Source: Enterocloster clostridioformis
GTDB taxonomy: Bacteria; Bacillota; Clostridia; Lachnospirales; Lachnospiraceae
Assembly: GCF_020297485.1 (NCBI RefSeq)
Contig: NZ_JAIWZC010000001.1
Coordinates: 992,001 to 1,056,000 of the forward strand
DNA: 64,000 bases
Direction of reading: 5' to 3'
Shown piece by piece: positions 53,459 to 61,964 of the stretch (positions within the stretch are counted from its first letter, which is position 1; the number at the start of each line of letters is the position of its first letter). Under the pieces are notes generated by a model, which was given only the letters and a program-made list of their open reading frames with translations, did not search any database and had not been told where the DNA came from. The position numbers and the translations under genes are program-made.

Positions 53459-55516
53459 CTACAGGTTCAGCTTTTCATAATTGGTTCCCAGATACTCCTC
53501 CACCTTCCGCTTCAACTCCCTGTGCTCATCCTTTTCCAGCCCGGGATCCTCATCCAGAAGCCGGTTCACTTCCTCAGAAACCTTTTTTAAAATATTGGCA
53601 TCTGTAAATATATCTGCCAGCTTAAATTCCATGTCCCCACTCTGACGCAGGCCGAAGATATCCCCTGGTCCCCGCAGCTTCAAATCCTCTGAGGCGATAT
53701 AAAACCCGTCATTGGAACGGTTTAGTATATCCAGGCGTTCTCCTGCCCCTTCATCCCGGGAACAGTTGACCATAATGCAGTAGGACTGGTCCTTTCCCCT
53801 TCCTACCCGTCCGCGGAGCTGATGGAGCTGGGCCAGGCCGAACCGCTCCGCATTTTCAATCATCATCACCGTGGCATTTGGCACATTGACTCCCACCTCA
53901 ATGACAGTGGTGGATACCAGTACATGAATTTCTCCCGCCGCAAAGCGCTCCATAAGGGCATTTTTCTCCTTGCCCTTCATCTTGCCGTGGAGATATTCCA
54001 CTATAACGGACGGCGGCAGCGCTTTCTTCAGGGCCTTGGTGTAATCCAGCACATTCTCAGCCTCAATCATCTCGCTCTCCTCCACCATGGGACAGATAAC
54101 GTAAGCCTGATGGCCCTCCGCCACCTGGCGCTCAATGAATGTATATGCCTTTGGACGATAGCCAGGATCCACCACACAGTTTTTTATGGTCTGGCGTCCC
54201 GCAGGCAGTTCATCTATGACGGATATATCCAAATCTCCGTACAGGATGATGGCCAGTGTACGCGGAATGGGCGTGGCGCTCATTACCAGCACATGGGGTT
54301 CCTGTCCCTTGCTGCTGAGAAGCTCCCTCTGTCCCACACCAAAACGGTGCTGCTCGTCGGTGATAACCAGGGCAAGGTTGTCGTACACCACCTTTTCCTG
54401 AATCAGGGCATGTGTGCCGATTATAATGTCCGCCTCGTGGCTGGCAATCTTTGCATATGCCAGACGCTTTTCCTTGGCCGTCATGGAGCCGGTGACCAGC
54501 ACGGGAACCTTTTCAATTCCCTGCTTTTCAAAAAGGCTGGTCATGGACTCAAAGTGCTGTCTGGCCAGCACCTCCGTGGGTACCATAAGCGCGCCCTGGT
54601 ATCCATTATATGCAGCCTGCAGCAGGGCCAGAATAGCAATGATGGTCTTGCCGGATCCCACGTCACCCTGAATCAGGCGGTTCATCACCAGGCCGCTTCC
54701 CATATCGTCATATACTTCCCTCAGAGCCCTTTCCTGCGCCCCTGTAAGGGCGTATGGCAGACTGGATTGAAAGGCGGTCACCTCTTCTGCCTCCTTTATC
54801 ATAAAGGCAGAATGCCTGTCCTCCCTGTGCTCCTTCAGACGCCTGACACCAACCAGGAACATGAAGAACTCGTCAAATACCAGACGTTTCCTGGCAAAGA
54901 GCAGCTCTGTCTGGTCAGCCGGAAAATGGATATGTTCCATGGCGTAATTGATTTCCGCCAGCTCATACCTGCGCCTTAAATCCGGCGGCATGTACTCCTT
55001 CTCCATCTTCCGCACTTCCAGGGCCATCTGCTGCGCCCGTACAATGGTCTTATTGCTCAGACCCCTGGTCTGTCCGTATACAGGCTGCATGGAGCCTGCC
55101 AGGACCTCGTAGCTTTCCGGAGTAAATACCTCCGGCTGTTCCATGACCATCCGGCCCCTTTTCCTTACCACCCTGCCCCGGAATACATACTTCACGCCGG
55201 TCTTTAAATTTGCCCTCATGTAGGGCATGTTATACCAGGATACCTGGAGGGATCCAGTCAGGTCCTTAAGCTGTACCGAGACAATCTGCATATGGCCCAG
55301 GCGCACCAGGTCAGCTCCCCTCACCAGCGCCGACTCCACAGCCATGATGGTCTGCTCCTTTAACTGCCCTATGGGCACCGGAGCCTCGTATGCATCGTAT
55401 GCCCTGGGATAATAGGCCAGAAGGTCATCTATGGTGACGACCCCCAGTTTTTCAAATAGTTTGCCTGTCTTCTCGCCAATTCCTTTTAACGAGTTTACCG
55501 GCTGTCTGTTCAACAT
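53459..55516 (-). CDS. recG: ATP-dependent DNA helicase RecG
   Basis: A 685-residue helicase that rescues stalled forks and branch-migrates Holliday junctions. The N-terminal wedge/OB domain (VTIDDLLAYYPRAY) is followed by superfamily 2 helicase motifs: GDVGSGKT (Walker A), TDEQHRFGV (DEQH), VMSATPIPRT, STTVIEVGVNVPNA and QLRGRVGRG. The C-terminal TRG-like region is present. Full length. It is 24 bases from the ROK kinase gene and probably co-transcribed with it. Confidence 0.97.
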   Translation of the reverse strand: MLNRQPVNSLKGIGEKTGKLFEKLGVVTIDDLLAYYPRAYDAYEAPVPIGQLKEQTIMAVESALVRGADLVRLGHMQIVSVQLKDLTGSLQVSWYNMPYMRANLKTGVKYVFRGRVVRKRGRMVMEQPEVFTPESYEVLAGSMQPVYGQTRGLSNKTIVRAQQMALEVRKMEKEYMPPDLRRRYELAEINYAMEHIHFPADQTELLFARKRLVFDEFFMFLVGVRRLKEHREDRHSAFMIKEAEEVTAFQSSLPYALTGAQERALREVYDDMGSGLVMNRLIQGDVGSGKTIIAILALLQAAYNGYQGALMVPTEVLARQHFESMTSLFEKQGIEKVPVLVTGSMTAKEKRLAYAKIASHEADIIIGTHALIQEKVVYDNLALVITDEQHRFGVGQRELLSSKGQEPHVLVMSATPIPRTLAIILYGDLDISVIDELPAGRQTIKNCVVDPGYRPKAYTFIERQVAEGHQAYVICPMVEESEMIEAENVLDYTKALKKALPPSVIVEYLHGKMKGKEKNALMERFAAGEIHVLVSTTVIEVGVNVPNATVMMIENAERFGLAQLHQLRGRVGRGKDQSYCIMVNCSRDEGAGERLDILNRSNDGFYIASEDLKLRGPGDIFGLRQSGDMEFKLADIFTDANILKKVSEEVNRLLDEDPGLEKDEHRELKRKVEEYLGTNYEKLNL

Positions 55517-55539
55517 GTATCAAAATCCTCCAAAGGAAG

Positions 55540-56412
55540 TCATGCCCGTAATGCATTGAGTCCCAGCTTTATGCATCCCATGATTCCCTGGTCATCGTGA
55601 AGGCTTGCCGGGACAATGTAGTTGTCCATGTCTTCCAGTTCCTTTGTCTTAATATAGCCGTTTAACATCTCCTTTACCTTTTGGCGAATCATGGGGAACA
55701 GCTGCTCCTGATGCATAACTCCGCCGCCCAGAATGATTTTCTGGGGGGAAAGAAGCACAATATAGTCCACAAGGGCCTGGGCAATGTAATAGCTCTCCAT
55801 CTCCCATACCTCGGGCCTGTCCACCAGTTCCACGGCCTTTTTGCCCCATCTGGCCTCGATAGAGGGACCGCTTGCAAAGCCCTCCAGACAGTTTTTGTGA
55901 TAAGGACAGATACCGCCCGTTGGGTCATCCTCATGGCGCGTCAGAAGAATGTGGCCTCCTTCGGGGTGAAGCATTCCGTGCAGCAGCGTTCCATTGATGC
56001 ATACGCCCACACCCACACCGGTTCCTATGGTGATATAGATAACGCTGTCCAGTCCCTTGGCACATCCGTATGTCACCTCTCCCAGACAGGAGCCGTTTAC
56101 ATCCGTATCCAGTCCCATGGGAACCTTGAGCTCATCCTTAAGCCTGCCCAGAAAATCCTTGTGCCTCCATGCCAGCTTAGGCGTGTCCAGAATATATCCG
56201 TAAGTCTCTGACTCCGGCTTTACATCCACAGGGCCAAAAGCCGCCACACCCAGGGCTTCAATCTCCTTATCCTGAAAATATTCGATAAGCTTAGGTATGG
56301 TCTCCTCCGGCGTGGTGGTAGGTATGGATACCTGCTCCAATATGGTGCCGTCTTCCTTTCCAACGGCACACACCATCTTTGTGCCGCCTGCTTCCAATGC
56401 TCCAATTAACAT
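55540..56412 (-). CDS. ROK-family fructokinase/glucokinase
   Basis: A 290-residue sugar kinase. ATP-binding ALEAGGTKM and the GTGVGVGV loop are present, the catalytic Asp is in DTDVNGS, and the ROK zinc site is in GGICPYHKNCLEG (with preceding His). This pattern matches the ScrK/GmuE-type fructokinases. The start ATG has AAGGGGAGC upstream. It is followed by a second, distinct ROK gene in the same direction. Confidence 0.88.
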   Translation of the reverse strand: MLIGALEAGGTKMVCAVGKEDGTILEQVSIPTTTPEETIPKLIEYFQDKEIEALGVAAFGPVDVKPESETYGYILDTPKLAWRHKDFLGRLKDELKVPMGLDTDVNGSCLGEVTYGCAKGLDSVIYITIGTGVGVGVCINGTLLHGMLHPEGGHILLTRHEDDPTGGICPYHKNCLEGFASGPSIEARWGKKAVELVDRPEVWEMESYYIAQALVDYIVLLSPQKIILGGGVMHQEQLFPMIRQKVKEMLNGYIKTKELEDMDNYIVPASLHDDQGIMGCIKLGLNALRA

Positions 56413-56536
56413 ATATGCTCCCCTTTCTGAAATATATTATTTCAATATATACTTTTGAAACAATGTATCTGACATGAAAATTATAACAGTCTTTGACTTC
56501 TTAGGCAACTAAATTTGCAAATGCCTTATGGCTTCC

Positions 56537-57505
56537 TTACTCCTCCCATATCTCCATGGCCGCCATCACAGCCCCGTAATCCCCAATCTGTTCCCCCAGG
56601 CCGGAAGGCAGGATACAGCAGGCATTTACATTGGCTGGGAGTGCCTCTCTCCGAAGCTCCTTTTCCATCTCTTCCTTGAGGAATCTGCCGGCCCTTGCAT
56701 AGATTCCTCCTGCTACAATCCTCTCGGGATTCAAAATGTCCACCAGCATGGCAAGACCCCGGCCAAAATACCGGCCGGACACTGCCAGAACGTTTCTGGC
56801 ATCTGCATACCCCATATCCGCAGCTTCCGCCACATCTCTGGCTGTAATACCTTCCAGCCCTCCATCCTTCATGTAAGAAACCGCGCGGCCTGCCATAAGG
56901 GCATCCTCTGCCATGGACCTGGCCAGCCGCGCGATTCCTCCCCCGCTGCAAAATCCCTCAAAGCTTCCTGCCTTTGCGTAGCCCACAGGTCCGTCCTCTG
57001 CCAGCCGTACATGCCCTGCTTCCCCTGCCATGCCGCATGCTCCTTCGTATAGCCTTCCGTTTAAAATCAATCCTGCCCCCAGTCCTGTTCCAAAGGTAAG
57101 GAAAATCATGTGTCGGCAGCTCTTGCCAGCCCCATACCGCCATTCTGCCAGGGCACAGGCATCCGCGTCGTTCTTAAGTCTTGCGTCCATGCCCAAGCGC
57201 TGTGCCAGATAGGACACAACCGGCACCTGGTCCCACCCCGGCAGATTAGGCGGCGACAGAATCACGCCTCTGCCGCTGTCTAACGGCCCTCCGCAGGAAA
57301 TGCCGAGGCAGCATTTTTCCCTGGATATCCGGTGCGTTTCCAGAAAGGCTTTCCCCATATCCGCAAGGCAGCCCAGCACTTCCTTCCATGTCCCGTGAGT
57401 GGGAATGGATTTTCTCTCCAGAAATACCACATGTTCTTTATCCGGACTGGCCAGAAGGACAGCTGATTTCGTTCCGCCTATGTCAAAGCCCAATACATAT
57501 TTCAT
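56537..57505 (-). CDS. ROK-family protein lacking the zinc Cys cluster
   Basis: A 322-residue sugar kinase or regulator. It has the ATP motif GFDIGGTKS, the substrate loop GDSCGGP-like GISCGGPLDS, the catalytic Asp in LKNDADACA and GTGLGAGL. The usual CxCGxxGCxE zinc motif is replaced by GPVGYAKAGSFEGFCSGGG, which keeps only one Cys. Zinc is probably absent, so stability or sugar specificity would differ. I start at the ATG at 57505 with GGAGGT upstream; an ATG at 57574 has no site. There is no HTH, so it is not a NagC-type repressor. Confidence 0.8.
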   Translation of the reverse strand: MKYVLGFDIGGTKSAVLLASPDKEHVVFLERKSIPTHGTWKEVLGCLADMGKAFLETHRISREKCCLGISCGGPLDSGRGVILSPPNLPGWDQVPVVSYLAQRLGMDARLKNDADACALAEWRYGAGKSCRHMIFLTFGTGLGAGLILNGRLYEGACGMAGEAGHVRLAEDGPVGYAKAGSFEGFCSGGGIARLARSMAEDALMAGRAVSYMKDGGLEGITARDVAEAADMGYADARNVLAVSGRYFGRGLAMLVDILNPERIVAGGIYARAGRFLKEEMEKELRREALPANVNACCILPSGLGEQIGDYGAVMAAMEIWEE

Positions 57506-57631
57506 TTTTACCTCCTGTCTGTATGCAAAACACATCATGAAAAAGGCGCATCGCCGCAACCATAATCCAGTCACGTCAATGCACCCCTTGGATAATCATA
57601 ATCTTCTTTAAGTATATGTGGGTATCCCTGC

Positions 57632-58336
57632 TTACTTCCTCCGCCCCAAAATCCTCATAATATAGACAAAGAGGTTGATAAAATCCAGATAAAGCTGCAG
57701 TGCAGAGAAGATGGATGCCTTGGCTGCCATCTCAGGCATCTGGCCGTAGTATGCGTGGAATGCCTGTATCTTCTTCACATCATAAGCGGTCAGTATCAGG
57801 AACAGGAAAATTCCCACAGTGGATACAATGGTATCAAATGCGCTTAAATCAATGAACATTGCAAAAATCCAGTAGAAAAACAGGAATACAAGCCCTCCAA
57901 TCATGAAGGGACGGAGTTTGGTAAAATTAATATTGCCAAACCATCCAATCAGGGCCATGATTCCAAAGAACAGGGCCGTGATGCCGAATACCATCCACAG
58001 TATCTCCAGGCTGAAGGCAAATAAATATGCGCTGAATACAATACCGTTAAGGGCAGCGTACAGGAAGAATAAGCTCCTGGCCATCCCCACAGACATCTTC
58101 TCAATCCTGGCTGAGAGATAAATCACCACTCCCAGCTCAGCTGCCAGAAGAGCCAGAGGCCAGTACCGGAAGGAATATACATAGAAAATCGTACCTGTCA
58201 TCGCAAAGCCGACTGCGACAATAAAAGTAATCAAAAGTCCTGCAAACATCCAGCCAAAGGTCTTTGCCGTGTAGCGTCCCAGGGAGTCTCCCTCTACCTG
58301 AACTTCATAAGATCTGTTCATCATGTTTTCATTCAT
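57632..58336 (-). CDS. Bax inhibitor-1/YccA-family membrane protein
   Basis: A 234-residue protein with seven membrane spans. The family features are a start with an NRSYEVQ segment, a first span GWMFAGLLITFIV, and acidic residues in the last spans (LTAYDVKKI) that form the calcium-leak channel in YetJ-like proteins. Bacterial homologues act in membrane stress and interact with FtsH. I place the start at 58336 (GGAG with 9-base spacing); 58342 also is possible. It stands between the ROK gene and the FakA region. Confidence 0.85.
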   Translation of the reverse strand: MNENMMNRSYEVQVEGDSLGRYTAKTFGWMFAGLLITFIVAVGFAMTGTIFYVYSFRYWPLALLAAELGVVIYLSARIEKMSVGMARSLFFLYAALNGIVFSAYLFAFSLEILWMVFGITALFFGIMALIGWFGNINFTKLRPFMIGGLVFLFFYWIFAMFIDLSAFDTIVSTVGIFLFLILTAYDVKKIQAFHAYYGQMPEMAAKASIFSALQLYLDFINLFVYIMRILGRRK

Positions 58337-58356
58337 AGTCATCCGCTCCTTTTATT

Positions 58357-58458
58357 TTAGAATATAAATGTAAATACAAAAATCAGATTGACGATATATC
58401 CGATGATGGCTGCCGCCATGGCAATGGACCCCAGTATCACAGCCGCCCTTCCTGGCAT
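58357..58458 (-). CDS. Possible 33-residue membrane peptide
   Basis: A very hydrophobic frame starting at an ATG at 58458. It has one strong membrane segment (residues 6-31). There is no clear ribosome site, and it overlaps a 44-residue frame at 58437-58571 in another frame. It may be the end of that gene after a frameshift. Low confidence. Confidence 0.25.
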   Translation of the reverse strand: MPGRAAVILGSIAMAAAIIGYIVNLIFVFTFIF

Positions 58459-58571
58459 GCCCCGTGGTCAGGCACATATATGGTAATGACGCCGCTTCCC
58501 GTGCCTTCCTGTCCCTGAGGCAGGGGCCGGTGGAGAAGGCGTATCAGCTCCTCCAGGCTCTCCCGGAACAT
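58437..58571 (-). CDS. Possible 44-residue small protein
   Basis: A frame starting at an ATG at 58571, 8 bases after the fakA stop, with AGAAGGA just upstream (spacing short). The N-terminal half is amphipathic (RESLEELIRLLHRPL) and the rest is polar. It could be translationally coupled to fakA. No family is recognised. Confidence 0.3.
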   Translation of the reverse strand: MFRESLEELIRLLHRPLPQGQEGTGSGVITIYVPDHGACQEGRL

Positions 58572-58578
58572 CTTCCTT

Positions 58579-60303
58579 CTACTCAGCAGAAATCAGATAG
58601 TAGTATATGGGCTGGCCCCCGTACTGAAGCTCGATTTCCTTATCAGGATACTGCTCCTGGGCCTGAGCCCTGAGAGTATCTGCCTCGTGCTCAGACACAT
58701 CTGCACCGTAGTATATGGTCACAAGCTCACATTCCTCATCCAGCATCTCTTTCATGGCATCCAGGGCAACCGCATCCACGGATTTTCCCACTGCCAGCAT
58801 ACCATGGTCTCCCAGAGCCATGATATCCCCTTCTTCAATGTCAATACCGTCAATATTGGTGGTTCGGACCGCATAGGTAATCTGGGCAGTCCTTACATTT
58901 CCCATTTCCTCGGTCATGGTCTGGGTATTTTCCTCCGGTCCCAAATCCGGCATGAAATTGACCAATGCCGTGATTCCCTGGGGAACGGTTCTGGAAGGTA
59001 TGACGATTATGTTCTTATCTTCCGTTAAATCCCTGGCCTGCTGTGCGGCCATGATAATATTCTTGTTGTTGGGCAGGATGAAAATGTTCTCTGCATTTAC
59101 CCGGTCAATGGCCTTTAGCATATCCTCTGTGCTGGGATTCATGGTCTGCCCTCCCTCAATAAGGCAGTCGGCTCCGATTCCCCTGAAAATATCGCTCAGT
59201 CCTTCCCCGCTGGATACGGCTATGAAACCATACTCCCTGCGTTCTGATGAAGCCTCATCCCCGGATTCCTGATCTTTGCCGGCCTGCTCCCCGGCGGCCT
59301 GTTCCTTGGCCAGACGCTCCGAATCCTGAATGACCCTCTCCTGGTGTTCTTCCCTCATGTTGTCTATCTTCATGCGGGATAAAGAACCGTAGGCCAGCGC
59401 CTTCTCAAAGGCCAGGCCTGGATGGTTGGTGTGCACATGCACCTTCACAATCTCATCGTCCGATACCACTACCAGGGAATCACCAATGGATTCCAAATAT
59501 GACTTTAACTCCGCCTCATCCTTATCCGTGTAATCTTTCTCCAGATTTATGATGAATTCGGTGCAGTACCCAAATTTGATATCTGCCGTATCTATGTCCG
59601 TCCTTGCGGCGCCCTTAGCGGCTCCTGCGCCGGCTGCAGGCGTTTTCCGGCTGTCCAGTACCGTGTCCAGGGAAAAGTCCACTGTCTTGCCCAGAAGGCC
59701 GTCCACGGCTCCTTTGACCACCTGCATCAGCCCCTGTCCGCCGGAATCCACCACACCCGCCTGTTTTAACACGGGAAGCATCTCCGGCGTCTGGCCCAGC
59801 ACGTAATCGCCGTATTCTATGACTTCCTTTACAAATTCCTCCATGTCATCTGTCTGTGAAGCCATCTCCAGGCCCTTATCCGCCATGGCCTTGGCCACAG
59901 TCAGAATGGTTCCTTCCTTTGGTTTCATGACAGCCTTGTATGCTGTTTCAGTTCCCCTCACCATGGCGTTTGCCAGGATGGTGGTATCAATCTCCTCCAC
60001 TGCTTTTATTTCTTTTGTAAAGCCTCTGAGAAGCTGTGATAATATAACTCCTGAATTTCCTCTTGCCCCGCGCAGGGAACCGGATGAAATGGCTTTTGCC
60101 AGCTGGTCCATGGTAGGGTTCTCAAGCTCCGCCACTTCCCTCGCCGCCGCCATAATGGTAAGCGTCATATTGGTTCCCGTATCCCCGTCCGGCACGGGAA
60201 ATACATTCAGTTCATTAATCCAGTCCTTTTTTGCCTCTAACCCCTTTGCTCCTGCCAGGAAGGCATTCTTAAGCATACCGGCGTCAATCGTACTTATACC
60301 CAC
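58579..60303 (-). CDS. fakA: FakA/YloV-like fatty acid kinase subunit (DAK2-type)
   Basis: A 574-residue protein with an N-terminal DhaL (DAK2) domain that binds ATP and Mg (NVFPVPDGDTGTNM and RGARGNSGVILSQ), then a middle linker and a C-terminal YloV domain (VSSGEGLSDIF, LPNNKNIIMAA). FakA with a FakB binding partner phosphorylates fatty acids for membrane lipid synthesis in Firmicutes. No FakB is in this window. It lies 13 bases after the Gls24-family gene, which is the usual order. Residues about 350-375 are a Glu/Gln-rich insertion. Confidence 0.88.
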   Translation of the reverse strand: MGISTIDAGMLKNAFLAGAKGLEAKKDWINELNVFPVPDGDTGTNMTLTIMAAAREVAELENPTMDQLAKAISSGSLRGARGNSGVILSQLLRGFTKEIKAVEEIDTTILANAMVRGTETAYKAVMKPKEGTILTVAKAMADKGLEMASQTDDMEEFVKEVIEYGDYVLGQTPEMLPVLKQAGVVDSGGQGLMQVVKGAVDGLLGKTVDFSLDTVLDSRKTPAAGAGAAKGAARTDIDTADIKFGYCTEFIINLEKDYTDKDEAELKSYLESIGDSLVVVSDDEIVKVHVHTNHPGLAFEKALAYGSLSRMKIDNMREEHQERVIQDSERLAKEQAAGEQAGKDQESGDEASSERREYGFIAVSSGEGLSDIFRGIGADCLIEGGQTMNPSTEDMLKAIDRVNAENIFILPNNKNIIMAAQQARDLTEDKNIIVIPSRTVPQGITALVNFMPDLGPEENTQTMTEEMGNVRTAQITYAVRTTNIDGIDIEEGDIMALGDHGMLAVGKSVDAVALDAMKEMLDEECELVTIYYGADVSEHEADTLRAQAQEQYPDKEIELQYGGQPIYYYLISAE

Positions 60304-60316
60304 AAGTTACTTCCTC

Positions 60317-60679
60317 CTAGTCAATCACTCTAACACCTTCCACATAGATGTTGATTTTCTCAACCTCCATGCCGGTGAATTCTTCTACTCTGTATTTCAC
60401 GCTTTCAATCAAGTTGTCAGATACAGCCGAAATACTGACCCCATAAGATACGATTACGTGAAAATCAATGGATATCTTATTATCATTTATATCCACGTTG
60501 ATTCCATGGGTCAGGCTCTCTCTCTTTAAAAGTTTAACCAGCCCGTCCTTCATGCTGACTGCTGCCATACCCACAATGCCAAAACATTCAACTGCGATGG
60601 TTCCTGCATATAAAGCAATCACGTCCGGGTTAATCTGGATTTCGCCCATTTTATTGCTGATTCGTCCCTTCATACACAT
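60317..60679 (-). CDS. Asp23/Gls24-family envelope stress protein
   Basis: A 120-residue protein of the Asp23/Gls24 (YloU-like) family. The family pattern IYVEGV near the C-terminus and the start GEIQINPDVIALYAGTIAVE are present. In Firmicutes it commonly precedes the DAK2-type gene, as here, and is thought to act in cell envelope homeostasis. ATG at 60679 with GGAGGC upstream. It is divergent from rpmB. Confidence 0.9.
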   Translation of the reverse strand: MCMKGRISNKMGEIQINPDVIALYAGTIAVECFGIVGMAAVSMKDGLVKLLKRESLTHGINVDINDNKISIDFHVIVSYGVSISAVSDNLIESVKYRVEEFTGMEVEKINIYVEGVRVID

Positions 60680-60750
60680 GCCTCCGTTTCTTTACTAGAG
60701 ACAGTATACACTATTTTCTGAAAAAAAGAAAGAAATTTTAATTTTTTCAC

Positions 60751-60779
60751 TTGCAAAATTTGCAAACTTCTGGTATCAT
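60751..60779 (+). promoter_or_regulatory. Promoter of rpmB
   Basis: TTGCAA, 17 bases and TATCAT lie 64 bases before the rpmB ATG. TTGCAA recurs within the spacer as TTTGCAAA. Confidence 0.55.
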
Positions 60780-60842
60780 ACATTTGTTGTGGATTTTTCT
60801 TAAAGAAAGAATCCAAGTTACGTGTTAAGGAGGTGCAATAGT

Positions 60843-61028
60843 ATGGCTAAGTGTGCAATCTGTGAAAAGGCAGCTCATTTCGGAATTCAAGTGAGCCATT
60901 CCCATAGAAGATCCAACAAGATGTGGAAAGCGAACGTTAAATCTGTCAGAGTCAAGGTTAATGGTGGAACCCAGAGAATGTACGTATGTACTTCCTGCTT
61001 ACGTTCAGGCCTTGTAGAAAGAGCTTAA
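60843..61028 (+). CDS. rpmB: 50S ribosomal protein L28
   Basis: A 61-residue basic ribosomal protein. It has the L28 pattern MAKCAICEKAAHFG, with a Cys pair CxxC at the start and CTSC near residue 50, giving the zinc-binding form. The ATG at 60843 follows AAGGAGGTG; an in-frame start at 60822 adds 7 residues without a site. A terminator follows directly. Confidence 0.95.
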   Translation: MAKCAICEKAAHFGIQVSHSHRRSNKMWKANVKSVRVKVNGGTQRMYVCTSCLRSGLVERA

Positions 61029-61053
61029 TGAAACAGAACATATCACGGAAAAA

Positions 61054-61092
61054 GGCATTGCCTCTGTCATAAGACGGGCGGTGTCTTTTTTT
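61054..61092 (+). terminator. Terminator of rpmB
   Basis: GGCATTGCC pairs with GGCGGTGTC (three G-T pairs), with an inner GTC/GAC stem around ATAA, then seven T. Confidence 0.85.
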
Positions 61093-61244
61093 GTGGAATA
61101 CTTTGGGGATTTTCAATCTTTTTTCCTGACGGGATAAAGCAGGTAGCAAAAAACAGGCCATGCCCATGGGATGGACGCATAACCTGTATTTTAATTCAAT
61201 TGCTATTGTAACCTTCTTCCTCTTCGATACGCCATACGTTTATA

Positions 61245-61382
61245 TTAACAACAGAACAGATTATATCCTAATACAAGGCAGCCGATAACGAACAGGAAGG
61301 TAAAGATTGTCTCCGGAATAAAGAGCAGCACTGCCATCCCCAGTCCAAAGCAGAACAGCATAAGCCCGCATATTCTTCTCAT
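61245..61382 (-). CDS. 45-residue two-span membrane peptide
   Basis: A short gene with GGGGGAG 10 bases before its ATG at 61382. The product is almost all hydrophobic: two spans (about residues 5-21 and 26-42) joined by IPET, with four Cys (residues 5, 11, 35 and the last two). It is downstream of gerW in the same direction. Small membrane proteins like this are common near sporulation genes; function unknown. Confidence 0.6.
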   Translation of the reverse strand: MRRICGLMLFCFGLGMAVLLFIPETIFTFLFVIGCLVLGYNLFCC

Positions 61383-61451
61383 ATCTTAATTGTCTCCCCC
61401 ATTCTGCAACAAGCTATATTCCATCATATGCAGAAAGGCGGCCCAGGATTC

Positions 61452-61880
61452 CTATTTCACATCCATATGTTCTGCCTTACCCGTGTCATAGACTGCCGCT
61501 GTATCCTTTGCGGTCCGGACCGTTTCCTCAGACACGGCCGGCTTCCCCCCCAGGAATTTATTGATGAAATCCGGCGCCATATCGATGACCTTAGTGATGG
61601 CATCCTGATTCTTTACGTTGACAAGCTTTGTCACGCCTCCCTGAATTACCAGAACGGCGCTGGGACTCATCTTGGCGCTCATGCCTCCGCCGCCCCGGTG
61701 TTTCTGCTTGACACCCTCTGCAAAGCTTCCGGCCGCCATACCACATGTCACATCAATCAGAGGGACGATGATTGTATCTCCCACCTGTACCGGTTCCCCC
61801 ACCACGGTCTTGGTGCTGACGAACTGGTCCATGCCTCTAAATAACGTGTCTATCGTAGATGTAAATTGATTCTCTGCCAT
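61452..61880 (-). CDS. gerW: GerW/YtfJ-family sporulation protein
   Basis: A 142-residue protein of the YtfJ/GerW family, needed for normal germination in Bacillus. It has TLFRGMDQFVSTKTVVGEPV and the pattern GDTIIVPLIDVTCGMAAGS, plus the Gly-rich HRGGGGMSAKMSP loop. The next upstream gene is the YtfI-like protein, the same order as in B. subtilis. The ATG has AGAGGGCATACT upstream. Confidence 0.88.
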   Translation of the reverse strand: MAENQFTSTIDTLFRGMDQFVSTKTVVGEPVQVGDTIIVPLIDVTCGMAAGSFAEGVKQKHRGGGGMSAKMSPSAVLVIQGGVTKLVNVKNQDAITKVIDMAPDFINKFLGGKPAVSEETVRTAKDTAAVYDTGKAEHMDVK

Positions 61881-61964
61881 AGTATGCCCTCTTCTCTATT
61901 TATTCCCGCGGGCTGCCGGCGGGACAGGATTTCCCATCCCCCGGCAGCCGCCGCGAGTGTCATA

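Noticed and set aside
53822-54979. A 385-residue open frame on the plus strand
   Set aside because: It is fully antisense to recG and shows no family pattern. It follows from recG codon use.
59819-60529. A 236-residue frame opposite fakA
   Set aside because: Ser/Ala-rich shadow with no ribosome site; fakA is well supported.
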